A stretch of DNA of 64,000 nucleotides from an uncultured Allorhizobium sp. (GTDB taxonomy: Bacteria > Pseudomonadota > Alphaproteobacteria > Rhizobiales > Rhizobiaceae): NCBI GenBank assembly GCA_958439205.1, contig OY288189.1:3859001-3923000 (forward strand), given 5' to 3'. Below are positions 1 to 9,623 of the stretch, piece after piece. Both the position numbers and the translations under genes were made by a program. Every line of letters begins with the position of its first letter. Positions within the stretch are counted from its first letter, which is position 1. The notes below the pieces were generated by a model that worked only from the letters and a program-made list of their open reading frames with translations, did not search any database and had not been told where the DNA came from.

Positions 1-180
1 AACGACATCGGCGAGGAAGATGCCATCGAAGAGGCCGGCTTCCAGGCGCTTGGCATATTCGGTCCAGTAGGCGAGGCTGTTGTATTCCATCGACCGGTCG
101 CGCGGATGCGACCAGAGGCCCTGCTGGATGTGGCCGATGCAGTTCATGTCGAATGCGTTGAAATGGATCTGGCGTGCCAC
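1..180 (-). CDS. LLM-class flavin-dependent monooxygenase, N-terminal part (runs off window)
   Basis: Only about 60 N-terminal residues are inside the window. They contain FNAFDMNCIGHIQQGLW followed by the SHPRDRS and YWTEYAKRLEAGLFDGIFLAD segments. This is typical of the NtaA/SnaA/DszA branch of bacterial luciferase-like monooxygenases, which use reduced FMN supplied by a partner reductase. I chose the GTG at 180 because the family motif begins immediately after it and a GAGGG lies 11 bases upstream. The substrate cannot be inferred. The gene diverges from the XRE/cupin regulator, which may control it (inference from position only). Confidence 0.75.
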   Translation of the reverse strand, partial: MARQIHFNAFDMNCIGHIQQGLWSHPRDRSMEYNSLAYWTEYAKRLEAGLFDGIFLADVV

Positions 181-299
181 TTGTATTTCATCCCTCTTCC
201 ATGGCTCGATAGACCCGATGGCTTGTGGACGCCCCGTCATCTATCTTATGTTCCCGTCCACTATAGAAGACGCACAAGACAGATTTGGCAAGGGCTGAG

Positions 300-893
300 A
301 TGAACGATACGGCAGGCAAGTTCGAGAGCCATGATGAGCATCGCCAGGCGCGGGCCATCGCCGAGCGTGTGCGGCTGGAACGCGATAGCCGCGGCTGGTC
401 GCTGGCGGAGCTATCTGTCCGGTCGGGCGTGTCGAAGGCAATGATCAGCAAGGTGGAGCGATGCGAGGCAAGCCCGACGGCCACCGTGCTCGGGCGTTTG
501 TCGGGCGCCTTCGGCCTACCGCTTTCGGTGCTGCTGGCGCTTGCCGAACGGGAGGGAGACCAGTTGGCCCGCCATGCGGAGCAGCCGGTCTGGACCGACC
601 CGGATACGGGCTATACGCGCCGGACCCTGTCTCCCGCCAATGGCGGCCAGCTGGAACTCCTGGAAGTGGTGCTGCCGCCAGGTGTGCGCGTGCCATACCC
701 GGCCTCCGCCTTCAGCTTCCAGCATCAGCAGATCTATGTTCTCGAAGGAAATCTCGACTTCATCGAGGGCGCACGCAGCCATCGGCTTTCGACCGGCGAC
801 TGCCTGCAGCTCGGAGCGCCCGCTGACTGTGTCTTCATTAATGGCGGTGAACGAGCAATCCGCTATCTGGTGGCGCTGACGCGGCGGGTCTAG
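300..893 (+). CDS. XRE-family regulator with C-terminal cupin domain
   Basis: The protein has 197 residues. It begins with an XRE helix-turn-helix (about residues 17-72; WSLAELSVRSGVSKAMISKVE is the recognition region) and ends in a small cupin barrel (about 105-195) containing FSFQHQQIYVLEG and a GD turn. HTH-cupin proteins usually sense a small metabolite through the cupin and regulate an adjacent catabolic or transport gene. The ATG at 300 is preferred over an upstream GTG at 285 because it gives the normal short lead into the HTH. It is divergent from the flavin monooxygenase, which is the natural candidate target. The ligand is unknown. Confidence 0.85.
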   Translation: MNDTAGKFESHDEHRQARAIAERVRLERDSRGWSLAELSVRSGVSKAMISKVERCEASPTATVLGRLSGAFGLPLSVLLALAEREGDQLARHAEQPVWTDPDTGYTRRTLSPANGGQLELLEVVLPPGVRVPYPASAFSFQHQQIYVLEGNLDFIEGARSHRLSTGDCLQLGAPADCVFINGGERAIRYLVALTRRV

Positions 894-930
894 GCGCCGA
901 TCGATCGATCCAACGCCTGTTCTCGGGAAC

Positions 931-1491
931 TTACTTCTTCTTCGGCTGTTCGAAGCCGATGAACGCACGGGTCATGCCGGAGACATTGCCGGGCACGTTG
1001 ATCGCCTTGGTGTAGACGAACTGGGTCGGCGTGTTCACGTCGGCAAGCGATACCGGATACTGCTCGAGCTCGTTGAAGACTTCCTGGCCGCCATCGGTGA
1101 CGGTGACGCGCACCGGCAGGTTGATGGTGCCGGCCTTGCCCTGCGGACCGGAGACGAGACGTCCCTGGATGAGCGCGTTGACGGTGAGTGTGGTCTCGGT
1201 GCGGGCGCAAGAGCGCGTCGAGTCGGCGAGCGAGGCCTGGAACACGACCTGCTCGGCATCGCCTTCCTTGCCACGGGCATAGGAGCGATAGACAGCGGTG
1301 CCGTCACGGAGCGAAATCTGGGGGCAGAAACCCTGGACGAAGGCTTGTTGGGCCGGCGCTGCGGCGGGCGTCGCGGCAGCCGGTTCAGAGGACGAAAGCC
1401 CAAGACCGCCACCGAGGCTGCCGGCATTGCAACCCGAAAGAACCATCATCAGCGAAACGGCGACAACACCGCGCGACACGTTTACAGACAC
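931..1491 (-). CDS. Conserved exported lipoprotein, function unknown
   Basis: The protein has 186 residues with a clear lipoprotein signal peptide: a basic start, the hydrophobic run VVAVSLMMV, and the lipobox LSGC with the acylated cysteine at about residue 21. An Ala/Pro-rich linker follows (about 30-48), then a beta-rich domain with two further cysteines that could form a disulphide in the periplasm. The tail is lysine rich. I recognise it only as a conserved hypothetical lipoprotein of rhizobia and propose no function. It is a single gene on the minus strand, convergent with the XRE/cupin gene. Confidence 0.75.
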   Translation of the reverse strand: MSVNVSRGVVAVSLMMVLSGCNAGSLGGGLGLSSSEPAAATPAAAPAQQAFVQGFCPQISLRDGTAVYRSYARGKEGDAEQVVFQASLADSTRSCARTETTLTVNALIQGRLVSGPQGKAGTINLPVRVTVTDGGQEVFNELEQYPVSLADVNTPTQFVYTKAINVPGNVSGMTRAFIGFEQPKKK

Positions 1492-1794
1492 GAGACTTCA
1501 CCTTCCGCATGCTCGGCCAAAGGCCGAAAAACAGTCAAACTTGAGGCTTTTCAGCGCCCTCGCGGATGGTCTATACCAGCGGCCACGACAAAAATCGATT
1601 GGGTAGCCGGCAATTTGCGTCAAATTTCAACCGGTCCTCAACCTCAGGCCTTCGGGCCGGCTCCGGCAAGGCCGCTTGCGATTGCCGGGCTTGCGAAATC
1701 TTGGCGAGCGCACTGGCGCAAACGGGCAAACCTCACTATCCGAAACGCCATAGATTTGACGGCGGCTTCGGCTCCGACTTTTTGAACGATAGGG
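1492..1794. other. Intergenic region between lipoprotein gene and thrC
   Basis: These 303 bases separate two divergent genes and must hold both promoters. I see no convincing open frame with family features, no tRNA and no terminator. No threonine attenuator-like run of Thr/Ile codons precedes thrC. AGGG lies directly in front of the thrC ATG, too close for an ideal ribosome-binding site. Confidence 0.5.
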
Positions 1795-3201
1795 ATGAGC
1801 GACGTGGAATATATCTCGACCCGCGGCGAGGCTCCGAGCCTCGGCTTTTGTGACGCACTTCTGGCCGGCCTTGCCCGGGACGGCGGGCTCTACGTGCCGC
1901 GCGAATGGCCGCAGATGTCGAAAAAGACGATCCGCGGGTTGCGCGGCAAGTCTTACGAAGAGGTCGCTTTCGAAGTGCTACTTCCCTTCACCAATGGCGA
2001 GATCGAGCCTGAGATCTTCCGTGGGATGATCGACGAGGCCTATGCGACCTTCAAGCATCCGGCCGTCGCACCGCTGGTGCAGACCGGGCCGAACGCTTTC
2101 GTGCTCGAACTCTTCCACGGCACGACGCTCGCCTTCAAGGACGTGGCGATGCAGCTGCTCGCGCGCCTGATGGACCATGTGCTGGAAAAGCGCGGCGAAC
2201 GGGCGACCATCGTCGGCGCCACCTCCGGCGATACGGGTGGTGCCGCGATCGATGCCTTCGCCGGCCGCGCCCGCACCGACATCTTCATCCTCTTCCCGCA
2301 TGGCAAGGTCTCGCCGGTGCAGCAGCGCCAGATGACCTCGTCGAAGGATGCAAACGTGCATGCCATCGCGCTTGAAGGCAATTTCGACGACTGCCAGAAC
2401 CTGGTGAAGGCCATGTTCAACGACGTCGCCTTCCGCGACCGCGTCAAGCTTTCCGGCGTGAACTCGATCAACTGGGCGCGCATCATGGCGCAGGTGGTCT
2501 ACTACTTCACCTCCGCCGTTGCACTCGGCGCACCGGACCGCAAGGTGTCCTTCACTGTGCCGACCGGCAATTTCGGCGACATCTTCGCTGGCTACGTGGC
2601 CAAGAAGATGGGCCTGCCGATCGACAAGCTGGTCATTGCCACCAATGACAACGACATCCTGGCGCGCACGATGAAGACAGGCCGCTACGAGATGAAGGGT
2701 GTGTCGGCGACCACCTCGCCGTCGATGGATATCCAGATCTCGTCGAACTTCGAACGCCTGCTGTTCGAGGCCTATGGCCGCGATGCATCCGCCATCCGCT
2801 CGGCGATGGAAGGGCTCAAGCAGTCCGGCTCTTTCGAGATCAAGCCGGAGGCCTTGAAGTTCATCCGCAAGGACTTCCGCGCCGGCCGCGCGACGCAGAA
2901 GGAAGTGGCAAATACGATCCGCGCCGTGCTTGACGAGACCGGCTATCTGCTCGACCCGCATACCGCCGTCGGCGTGCATGTCGCGAAGAAATTCGAGAAG
3001 CCGCAGAGCCCGATGGTGGTGCTCGCGACCGCCCATCCGGCGAAATTCCCGGCGGCAGTAAAATCGGCCTCCGGTATTGACCCCGCGCTTCCGACATGGC
3101 TTGCTGATCTGATGGACAGGGAGGAGCGCTTCGAAATCTTGCCCGCGGACCTTAAAGCCGTCGAAAGCTTTGTCGGCGCACATGCCCGTGCGGACAGTTG
3201 A
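1795..3201 (+). CDS. thrC: Threonine synthase
   Basis: ThrC converts O-phospho-L-homoserine to L-threonine with PLP, the last step of threonine synthesis, in the cytoplasm. The 468 residues match the long (fungal/gammaproteobacterial-type) threonine synthase. The N-terminal segment YISTRGEAPSLGFCDALLAG is diagnostic. The PLP lysine is Lys115 in HGTTLAFKD, the phosphate-binding SGDTGGAA loop follows, and PTGNFGDIFAGY appears later. The stop overlaps the upstream reach of the M16 peptidase frame, so the two are probably co-transcribed, as is usual in rhizobia. Homoserine kinase, which makes the substrate, is encoded 9.6 kb away. Confidence 0.97.
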   Translation: MSDVEYISTRGEAPSLGFCDALLAGLARDGGLYVPREWPQMSKKTIRGLRGKSYEEVAFEVLLPFTNGEIEPEIFRGMIDEAYATFKHPAVAPLVQTGPNAFVLELFHGTTLAFKDVAMQLLARLMDHVLEKRGERATIVGATSGDTGGAAIDAFAGRARTDIFILFPHGKVSPVQQRQMTSSKDANVHAIALEGNFDDCQNLVKAMFNDVAFRDRVKLSGVNSINWARIMAQVVYYFTSAVALGAPDRKVSFTVPTGNFGDIFAGYVAKKMGLPIDKLVIATNDNDILARTMKTGRYEMKGVSATTSPSMDIQISSNFERLLFEAYGRDASAIRSAMEGLKQSGSFEIKPEALKFIRKDFRAGRATQKEVANTIRAVLDETGYLLDPHTAVGVHVAKKFEKPQSPMVVLATAHPAKFPAAVKSASGIDPALPTWLADLMDREERFEILPADLKAVESFVGAHARADS

Positions 3202-3221
3202 GAAGCGCAGAAAGACGGACC

Positions 3222-4520
3222 ATGAATGTTGAGTGCACCCGGCTTGCCTCGGGTTTGACTGTTGTAACCGAGAACATGCCGCATCTGGAAAGCGTGGCTC
3301 TCGGCACCTGGATCAAATCCGGATCGCGCAACGAGACGGAGGGCGAGCATGGCATCGCGCATCTGCTCGAGCACATGGCTTTCAAGGGCACGAACAAGCG
3401 GACCGCCCGGCAGATCGCCGAGGAAATCGAGAATGTCGGCGGCGAAGTGAACGCCGCCACCTCGACCGAGACCACGTCCTATTACGCCCGCGTGCTGAAG
3501 GACAATGTGCCGCTCGCGGTCGATATTCTCGCCGACATCCTGACCGACAGCGTCTTCGACGAAGAGGAACTGGAACGCGAAAAACACGTCATCCTGCAGG
3601 AAATCGGCGCCGCCGACGACACGCCTGACGATGTGGTCTTCGATCGTTTCTCCGAGGAAGCCTATCGCGGCCAGACGATCGGGCGCAGCATTCTGGGCAC
3701 GCCTGAAACGGTGCAGTCCTTCTCCAGCGACCAGATCCGCGCCTATCTCTCGCGCAATTATACCACCGACCGGATGTTCGTCGTCGCCGCCGGCAAGGTC
3801 GATCACGACGCCTTCGTCAAGCAGGTCGAGGAGCGCTTCGCCTCACTGCCGACGACCCCATCGGCCACGCCGGTCATGGATGCGGCCCGCTATACGGGCG
3901 GCGAGTCGCGCGTCGAACGCGACCTCATGGATACCCAGGTCCTGCTCGGCTTCGAAGGCAAGGCCTACCACATGCGCGACTTCTATTGCTCGCAGATCCT
4001 GGCCAACATCCTGGGCGGCGGCATGTCGTCGCGTCTCTTCCAGGAAGTGCGCGAGATCCGCGGTCTCTGCTACTCGGTCTATGCCTTCCACTGGGGCTTT
4101 TCCGACACCGGTATCTTCGGCATCCATGCCGCGACCGGCGGCGAGAACCTGCCGGAACTGGTGCCTGTCATCATCGACGAGCTGCGCAAGTCTTCCGAGC
4201 GCATCGACCAGCAGGAAATCGAGCGCTCACGGGCGCAGATCCGTGCGCAGTTGTTGATGGGTCAGGAAAGCCCGGCCGCCCGCGCCGGCCAGATCGCCCG
4301 GCAGATGATGCTCTATGGCCGCACCATTCCGAACCAAGAGATGATGGAGCGGCTTGCCGGCATCACCACCGAACGCCTGACCGACCTCGCCGGACGCCTG
4401 TTCTTCGACACGGCCCCGACACTCTCGGCGATCGGCCCTGTCGAGCACCTGGTTTCGCTCGATGAAATCGCAGGCGCCCTCACCCAACAGCCGGCCGGTA
4501 TCCGCAAGGCTGTCGGCTGA
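3222..4520 (+). CDS. M16-family zinc peptidase (mitochondrial processing peptidase-like)
   Basis: The 432-residue protein carries the inverted zinc motif HXXEH as HLLEH near residue 50. The downstream glutamate-containing stretch ends in EELEREKHVILQE, and the C-terminal half is the inactive M16_C fold with the glycine-rich LGGGMSSRLFQEVRE segment. The family resembles the beta subunit of mitochondrial processing peptidase, but bacterial members have uncertain substrates. ATG 3222 is chosen over upstream codons because the family begins MNVE-x-TRLASGLTVVTE. It lies 20 bases after thrC and is followed by a GNAT gene on the same strand. Confidence 0.93.
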   Translation: MNVECTRLASGLTVVTENMPHLESVALGTWIKSGSRNETEGEHGIAHLLEHMAFKGTNKRTARQIAEEIENVGGEVNAATSTETTSYYARVLKDNVPLAVDILADILTDSVFDEEELEREKHVILQEIGAADDTPDDVVFDRFSEEAYRGQTIGRSILGTPETVQSFSSDQIRAYLSRNYTTDRMFVVAAGKVDHDAFVKQVEERFASLPTTPSATPVMDAARYTGGESRVERDLMDTQVLLGFEGKAYHMRDFYCSQILANILGGGMSSRLFQEVREIRGLCYSVYAFHWGFSDTGIFGIHAATGGENLPELVPVIIDELRKSSERIDQQEIERSRAQIRAQLLMGQESPAARAGQIARQMMLYGRTIPNQEMMERLAGITTERLTDLAGRLFFDTAPTLSAIGPVEHLVSLDEIAGALTQQPAGIRKAVG

Positions 4521-4581
4521 ACGCCGAATCCAATGAACAGGACCGGCGGGATCTTCGCCGGTTGTCGCTCGGGGATTGACC

Positions 4582-5193
4582 ATGACGCGTTCGGTCTTTC
4601 GGTTTCTGTCCCGGCAGTCGGACATGCCGGAGCTTTACGGCGACCGGCATATGCTGCGCCTGCCGCGCTTTCGCGATTTCGAGCCATGGCACCAGTTGCG
4701 ACGCGAGAGCCGCGCCTTCCTGCAGCCGTGGGAACCCCTGTGGCGTCCGGATGAACTCACCGAGCGGGCCTTCCGGCAGCGCGTCCTGCGTAATGAACAG
4801 GAATTTCACTCCGGCATGGCGGTGCCCTTCCTCCTCTTCGACAGAGAGGAAAACACCTTGCTGGGCGGGCTTACCATCGGTCTTATCCGACGTGGTGCGG
4901 CGCAAAGCTGCATGATCGGCTACTGGATGGGCGAGCGCCATTCGCGGCAAGGCCACATGTTTGCCGCACTTCAACTGGCTATTCCCTACATCTTCGGGCC
5001 ACTCGAGTTGCACCGTATCGAGGCAGCCTGTATTCCGGACAACGTCAACAGCCTGAGGCTACTCGAAAAGACGGGATTTGAGCGGGAAGGTCTTTTGCGC
5101 GACTATCTTAAAATCAACGGGGAATGGCGCGACCATCTGCTCTACTCCCGGATCGGCGCTCCAAAGGCGCGGAACGGCAAGACGTCCTCATGA
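4582..5193 (+). CDS. GNAT N-acetyltransferase, RimJ-like
   Basis: About 203 residues with the GNAT fold of the RimJ/RimL group. The acetyl-CoA loop region is near IGYWMGERHSRQGHMFAALQLA, and the C-terminal motif HRIEAACIPDNVNSLRLLEKTGFEREG is classical for ribosomal-protein alanine acetyltransferases. The predicted activity is N-terminal acetylation of a protein, possibly ribosomal S5, but these enzymes also acetylate other amines, so the substrate is not assured. I prefer ATG 4582 to TTG 4576. The stop codon overlaps the next start (ATGA at 5190-5193), which indicates translational coupling to the GGDEF-EAL gene. Confidence 0.87.
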   Translation: MTRSVFRFLSRQSDMPELYGDRHMLRLPRFRDFEPWHQLRRESRAFLQPWEPLWRPDELTERAFRQRVLRNEQEFHSGMAVPFLLFDREENTLLGGLTIGLIRRGAAQSCMIGYWMGERHSRQGHMFAALQLAIPYIFGPLELHRIEAACIPDNVNSLRLLEKTGFEREGLLRDYLKINGEWRDHLLYSRIGAPKARNGKTSS

Positions 5194-8102
5194 CACATAC
5201 CGCAAATCGATTGCGCGCCGTGCCTCGCCTGGCCGCTCTCTGCATGGCTGCGTTCGCAGCGCTTTATGTCGGGCTCGCCGCCTCGGCGGCGCTGGCCGTC
5301 GAACCCGTGAAGATCGCGCGTGACGATAACGCGCTGGATCTGACGGCGACGACCGAGATCTACACGAACCAGGGCGAGGCCTTCCAGGTTTCCACAGCCG
5401 CAGGTGCGGACGGCATCCGCCGACGCATCGAGGTGCGTTCGTCCACCGAAGGGCATCAGGGCGACTGGGCCGTCTTTGCGCTCGCCAATGTCTCGGAAGA
5501 GCAGCTTGAGCGCGTGATCGTCGCGCCGCATTTCCGCCTGTCCGGCTCGCGGATGTTCTGGCCGGACCTGGGCTCGCAGCGCATCATGGCGATCACGCCA
5601 TCGGAAGGCTTCGCGCTCGACCGCGTGCCGAGCCCGGATGCCGACGTGTTTCGCATCACGCTGAACCCCGGCACGGTCATCACCTTCGTCGCCGAACTCG
5701 CAACACCGGAATTGCCGCAGATCTATCTCTGGGAACCGGATGCCTACAAGGACACGGTGAACGCGTTCACTCTCTATCGCGGCATCGTGCTTGGCATTGC
5801 CGGTCTGCTGGCGGTGTTCCTAACCATCCTCTTCGTCGTGAAGGGCACCTCGATGCTGCCGGCGGCGGCAGCGCTCGCCTGGGCCGTACTCGCCTATATC
5901 TGCGTCGACTTCGGCTTCCTCGAAAAGCTGATCTCGCTCACCGCTTCGGATGTTCGAATATGGCGCGCCGGGGCTGAAGTTGCGCTTGCCTCATCGCTGG
6001 TCATTTTCCTCTTCACCTACCTCAATCTCAACCGCTGGCACGTGCATCTCGGCTATGCGACGCTCGCCTGGATGCTGGGTCTGACGGTGCTGTTCGGCGT
6101 AGCGATCTTCGACCCTTCGGTGGCAGCCGGCATAGCGCGCGTCTCCTTCGCGCTGACGGGCGTGGTCGGCATCGGCCTCATCATATATCTCGGCATCAAC
6201 CGCTACGACCGCGCCGTGCTTCTGGTGCCCACCTGGGCATTGATCCTGGTCTGGCTGTTCGGCGGCTGGATGACGGTTACCGGCCAGCTCGACAACGACA
6301 TCATCCAGCCGGCGCTCGGCGGCGGACTGGTGTTGATCGTTCTCTTGATCGGCTTCACGGTCATGCAGCACGCCTTTGCCGGCGGCGCCTACCAGCAGGG
6401 CCTGTTCTCCGACCTCGAGCGCCAGTCGCTGGCGCTGACCGGCTCGGGTGACACCGTCTGGGACTGGGACGTGGCCCGCGACCGCGTGGTGACGAGCCCG
6501 GATGTTTCCATCAGGCTCGGACTTTCACCCGGCACGATGCATGGACCGGCACGCAACTGGCTGCCGCGCCTGCATCCCGACGATCGCGACCGCTTCCGCG
6601 CCACGCTCGACGTGCTGCTCGAACACCGCAAGGGCCGCCTTAGCCACGAGTTCCGCATTCGCGCCGAGGATGGCCACTTCCACTGGCTGAAGATCCGTGC
6701 GCGGCCGGTGCTGGGATCGAACGGCGAAGTCATTCGCTGCGTCGGCACGATCATCGACGTGACCGAGCAGAAGAACTCGATCGACCGACTGCTGGTCGAT
6801 GCGATGCACGACAATCTGACTGGTTTGCCGAACCGGGAGGTCTTCCTCGACCGGCTGCAGGCGATCCTGTCGCTCGCCTCGACATCCGAGAACGTGCGAC
6901 CGACCGTGCTTGCCATCGACATCGACCGCTACAAGCAGGTGAATGACGCACTTGGCATCGCTGCCGGCGACAACATCCTGATCGCGATCACGCGGCGCCT
7001 GCGCCGCTTGCTCAAGCCACAGGACACCCTGGCGCGGCTTTCCGGCGACGAATTCGGCCTGATCCTGGTCTCCGAAAAGGACCCTGCCAAGATCGCCGAC
7101 TTTGCCGATGCTGTCTCCAAGGCGATCATGGTGCCGCTCAACTTTGCCAATCGCGAGATCAGCCTGACGGCCTCGATCGGCCTTGTTTCCTGGGTGGACC
7201 AGCAGGAGAGCGCTGCCAGCCTGCTCGCCGACGCGGAGCTTGCGATGTACCGGGCAAAGCGCACCGGTGGCAATCGCGTCGAGCCCTTCCGCCCAGCCTT
7301 CCGCACCGTCAGCACCGACCGGCTGCAGCTGGAGACGGATCTCCGCCGCGCCATCGAGCGCAAGGAGCTGTCGATGGCCTATCAGCCGATCGTCAAGCTC
7401 GCCAATGGCGAGATTGCCGGCTTCGAGGCCTTGATGCGCTGGGACCACCCGAAACGCGGCACGATCTCGCCGACCGAGTTCATCCCGATCGCGGAAATGT
7501 CTGATCTGATCGAGCCGCTCGGCATGTTCGCGCTGGAACGTTCATCCAGCGACCTGATGGAGTGGGAACGCCAGACGGGCGAGCTGCCGATCTTCGTCTC
7601 GGTCAACCTGTCGTCGGCCCAGCTGATTTCGAGCGAAATTTACAACGACATCCGCGCCATGCTGGTGAAGACCCAGTGCGATCCGAAGCGGATCAAGCTG
7701 GAGCTCACCGAAAGCGTCGTGATGGAAAACCCGGAACAGGCGCGCCTGATGCTGGAAAAGCTGAAGGATACGGGCATCAGCCTGGCGCTCGACGATTTCG
7801 GCACGGGCTATTCGTCGCTTGCCTATCTCACCCGCTTCCCCTTCGACACGATCAAGCTCGACAAGGCGCTGGTCTGCGACCAGTCGGACAAGAAGTCCGT
7901 TCTCCTGCGCTCCGTCGTCTCGATGGCACGCGGGCTCGACATGCAGGTGGTGGCCGAGGGCATCCAGACCGACCAGGATGCTGCCGATCTTGCGATGATG
8001 GGCTGCGACTTCGGCCAGAGTTATCTGTTCGGGCCGCCGCTCGGGTCGGAATCGGTGCTCAGGCTGCTCAAGGAGCGGTTTCCGCTGATGAAGCGGGCGT
8101 GA
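5190..8102 (+). CDS. Membrane 7TM-PAS-GGDEF-EAL composite c-di-GMP protein
   Basis: The 970-residue protein starts with a signal peptide (about 1-41) and a periplasmic beta-rich region. Seven or eight hydrophobic segments follow (about 195-405), giving a 7TMR-DISM-like sensor. Then come a PAS domain with VWDWDVARDRV (about 415-535), GGDEF (about 540-700) and EAL (about 715-965). The cyclase signature is SGDEF, with Ser618 in place of the first glycine, and the inhibitory RxxD site reads KPQD. The EAL domain keeps E746, the ELTES glutamate, DDFGTGYSS, the KLDK lysine and AEG, so phosphodiesterase activity is more likely than synthesis. The start overlaps the RimJ-like stop. Confidence 0.93.
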   Translation: MTHTANRLRAVPRLAALCMAAFAALYVGLAASAALAVEPVKIARDDNALDLTATTEIYTNQGEAFQVSTAAGADGIRRRIEVRSSTEGHQGDWAVFALANVSEEQLERVIVAPHFRLSGSRMFWPDLGSQRIMAITPSEGFALDRVPSPDADVFRITLNPGTVITFVAELATPELPQIYLWEPDAYKDTVNAFTLYRGIVLGIAGLLAVFLTILFVVKGTSMLPAAAALAWAVLAYICVDFGFLEKLISLTASDVRIWRAGAEVALASSLVIFLFTYLNLNRWHVHLGYATLAWMLGLTVLFGVAIFDPSVAAGIARVSFALTGVVGIGLIIYLGINRYDRAVLLVPTWALILVWLFGGWMTVTGQLDNDIIQPALGGGLVLIVLLIGFTVMQHAFAGGAYQQGLFSDLERQSLALTGSGDTVWDWDVARDRVVTSPDVSIRLGLSPGTMHGPARNWLPRLHPDDRDRFRATLDVLLEHRKGRLSHEFRIRAEDGHFHWLKIRARPVLGSNGEVIRCVGTIIDVTEQKNSIDRLLVDAMHDNLTGLPNREVFLDRLQAILSLASTSENVRPTVLAIDIDRYKQVNDALGIAAGDNILIAITRRLRRLLKPQDTLARLSGDEFGLILVSEKDPAKIADFADAVSKAIMVPLNFANREISLTASIGLVSWVDQQESAASLLADAELAMYRAKRTGGNRVEPFRPAFRTVSTDRLQLETDLRRAIERKELSMAYQPIVKLANGEIAGFEALMRWDHPKRGTISPTEFIPIAEMSDLIEPLGMFALERSSSDLMEWERQTGELPIFVSVNLSSAQLISSEIYNDIRAMLVKTQCDPKRIKLELTESVVMENPEQARLMLEKLKDTGISLALDDFGTGYSSLAYLTRFPFDTIKLDKALVCDQSDKKSVLLRSVVSMARGLDMQVVAEGIQTDQDAADLAMMGCDFGQSYLFGPPLGSESVLRLLKERFPLMKRA

Positions 8103-8114
8103 GGCGAAAGGGCT

Positions 8115-8750
8115 TCACGTACGCTGGAGAGCGACGTGAAGGCCGAGGCCGACAAGGATTGCGCCCCCTGCCCTTTGCAGATTGCGTTGCAGTGATGAGA
8201 CCCGCGCCAGGCGTCTGGTGACGGTGCTGGCGGCCATCACGCAGGCCACGTCCGCGATCGTGAACATCACATTGACCAACGTCCCGAGGATCACGAACTG
8301 CAGCCACACGGGGAAGCTCGCTGCAGGATCAATGAACTGCGGCAGGAAGGCGAGGAAGAAAATTGCCGTCTTCGGATTGAGCACCTCGACCAGCATGCTT
8401 TCCAGGAAAGCACGGCCCGTCGACTTTTGCGCCATTAGCGCAACGGGCGTTACGCCAACTGCCCGCGCCGCGCGGAACATCCGAACGCCAAGATAGATCA
8501 GGTAAGCAGCCCCTGCCAGCTTCACCGCCAGATAGAGCGTTGGGACGACATGGAAGAGCACCGACAGACCGGCTGCTGAGGCCACCACATGCACGTAGCA
8601 GCCAACATGAATCCCTGATGTCGCCATAAGCCCCGCGCGGCGGTCCGCTGCGAGCGTGCGGGCCGCGACATAGAGCATGGCGGGGCCCGGGATGAAGGCG
8701 AAGACGGCGGTGGTGATGAAGAAGGCGATGAGGATGTCGATGGAGGGCAT
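8115..8750 (-). CDS. LysE/RhtB-family amino-acid exporter
   Basis: The 211-residue inner-membrane protein has about six hydrophobic segments and the family N-terminus with FIPGPAMLYVAARTLAADRRAGL, a GPxxxxV-type motif. Later segments include YLIYLGVRMFRAA and LVEVLNPKTAIFFLAFLPQF, the latter being the strongest RhtB signature. Members export amino acids such as lysine, threonine or homoserine lactone, and the substrate here is unknown. It is a single gene, convergent with the 7TM-GGDEF-EAL gene with only 12 bases between the stops. Confidence 0.92.
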   Translation of the reverse strand: MPSIDILIAFFITTAVFAFIPGPAMLYVAARTLAADRRAGLMATSGIHVGCYVHVVASAAGLSVLFHVVPTLYLAVKLAGAAYLIYLGVRMFRAARAVGVTPVALMAQKSTGRAFLESMLVEVLNPKTAIFFLAFLPQFIDPAASFPVWLQFVILGTLVNVMFTIADVACVMAASTVTRRLARVSSLQRNLQRAGGAILVGLGLHVALQRT

Positions 8751-8855
8751 GGGGTGGGGTCTCGATTGGGCCGGACCCGCTGGTCAGGCACCAAGAGAAT
8801 GACTGCGCTCACTCAGCTTGCAAGCGGAAAGAGCGCAACCAGTAGATTTGCTCTT

Positions 8856-9461
8856 TCAAGCGTGCCCCGCATCCATCGACAGCATAGCCGGGTTGATGCC
8901 CATCAGCGCCAGCGCCCGGTCGTATTTGTTGTCGAGGCTGCGATCGAAGATCAGGCTTTCGGTGGCGGCGCAATGCAGCCAGCCGTTCTGGGCGATCTCT
9001 TCTTCCAGCTGGCCCGGGCCCCAGCCGGCATAGCCGAGCAGCATGGTCGCGTGGCGCGGGCCTCGGCCATCGGAGATGGCGCGGACAATATCGAGGGTGG
9101 CAGTCAGCGAGATGTCGTCGCTGACGGGGATGGAGCTGTCGGAGAGATAGTCATCGGAATGCAGGACGAAGCCACGGTTCTGCTCCACCGGGCCACCGCA
9201 CTGGATGGGGAAATGGCGGGCGTGATCGGGCAGCATGATCGCATCGTTGCGATCGATGAGTTCGAGATGCAGGAGGAGATCGGCGAAGGTCACCGATTGC
9301 GAGCGGTTGATGATGAAGCCCATGGCGCCGGCATCCGAATGGGCGCAGATATAGACGACGGCGCGGGCGAAATTGCCGTCCGCCATGCCCGGCATGGCGA
9401 TCAGCAGGTTGCCATCCAGGAAACCGCGTTCTCTCAGACTGGTTTTAGACGACAATGCCAT
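8856..9461 (-). CDS. YqgE/AlgH family protein (UPF0301)
   Basis: Reading from the ATG at 9461 gives 201 residues, the usual length. A strong AAGGAGG lies six bases upstream and decides this start over an ATG 39 bases further out. Family motifs visible are FLDGNLLIAMPGMADGNFARAVVYICAHS, then GAMGFIINR and the LLGYAGWGPGQLEEEI block. The fold is a compact alpha/beta domain. Its function is unsettled; the AlgH name comes from alginate regulation in Pseudomonas. It diverges from the DsbD-domain gene. Confidence 0.93.
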   Translation of the reverse strand: MALSSKTSLRERGFLDGNLLIAMPGMADGNFARAVVYICAHSDAGAMGFIINRSQSVTFADLLLHLELIDRNDAIMLPDHARHFPIQCGGPVEQNRGFVLHSDDYLSDSSIPVSDDISLTATLDIVRAISDGRGPRHATMLLGYAGWGPGQLEEEIAQNGWLHCAATESLIFDRSLDNKYDRALALMGINPAMLSMDAGHA

Positions 9462-9623
9462 GCCCGCCTCCTTGGCTGCCTCGACGGCAATCGGCTTCAT
9501 GCGTGGTTCAGATGTAGTCTCTTATCCAAGATGAGGCAGAAGCGGATTGTGATCAACCCAAAATGATGAGCATGAAGCAAGCGTGACTGGCCAAGGCGAG
9601 AGTGATCTTCTAGAGCCGGTTAA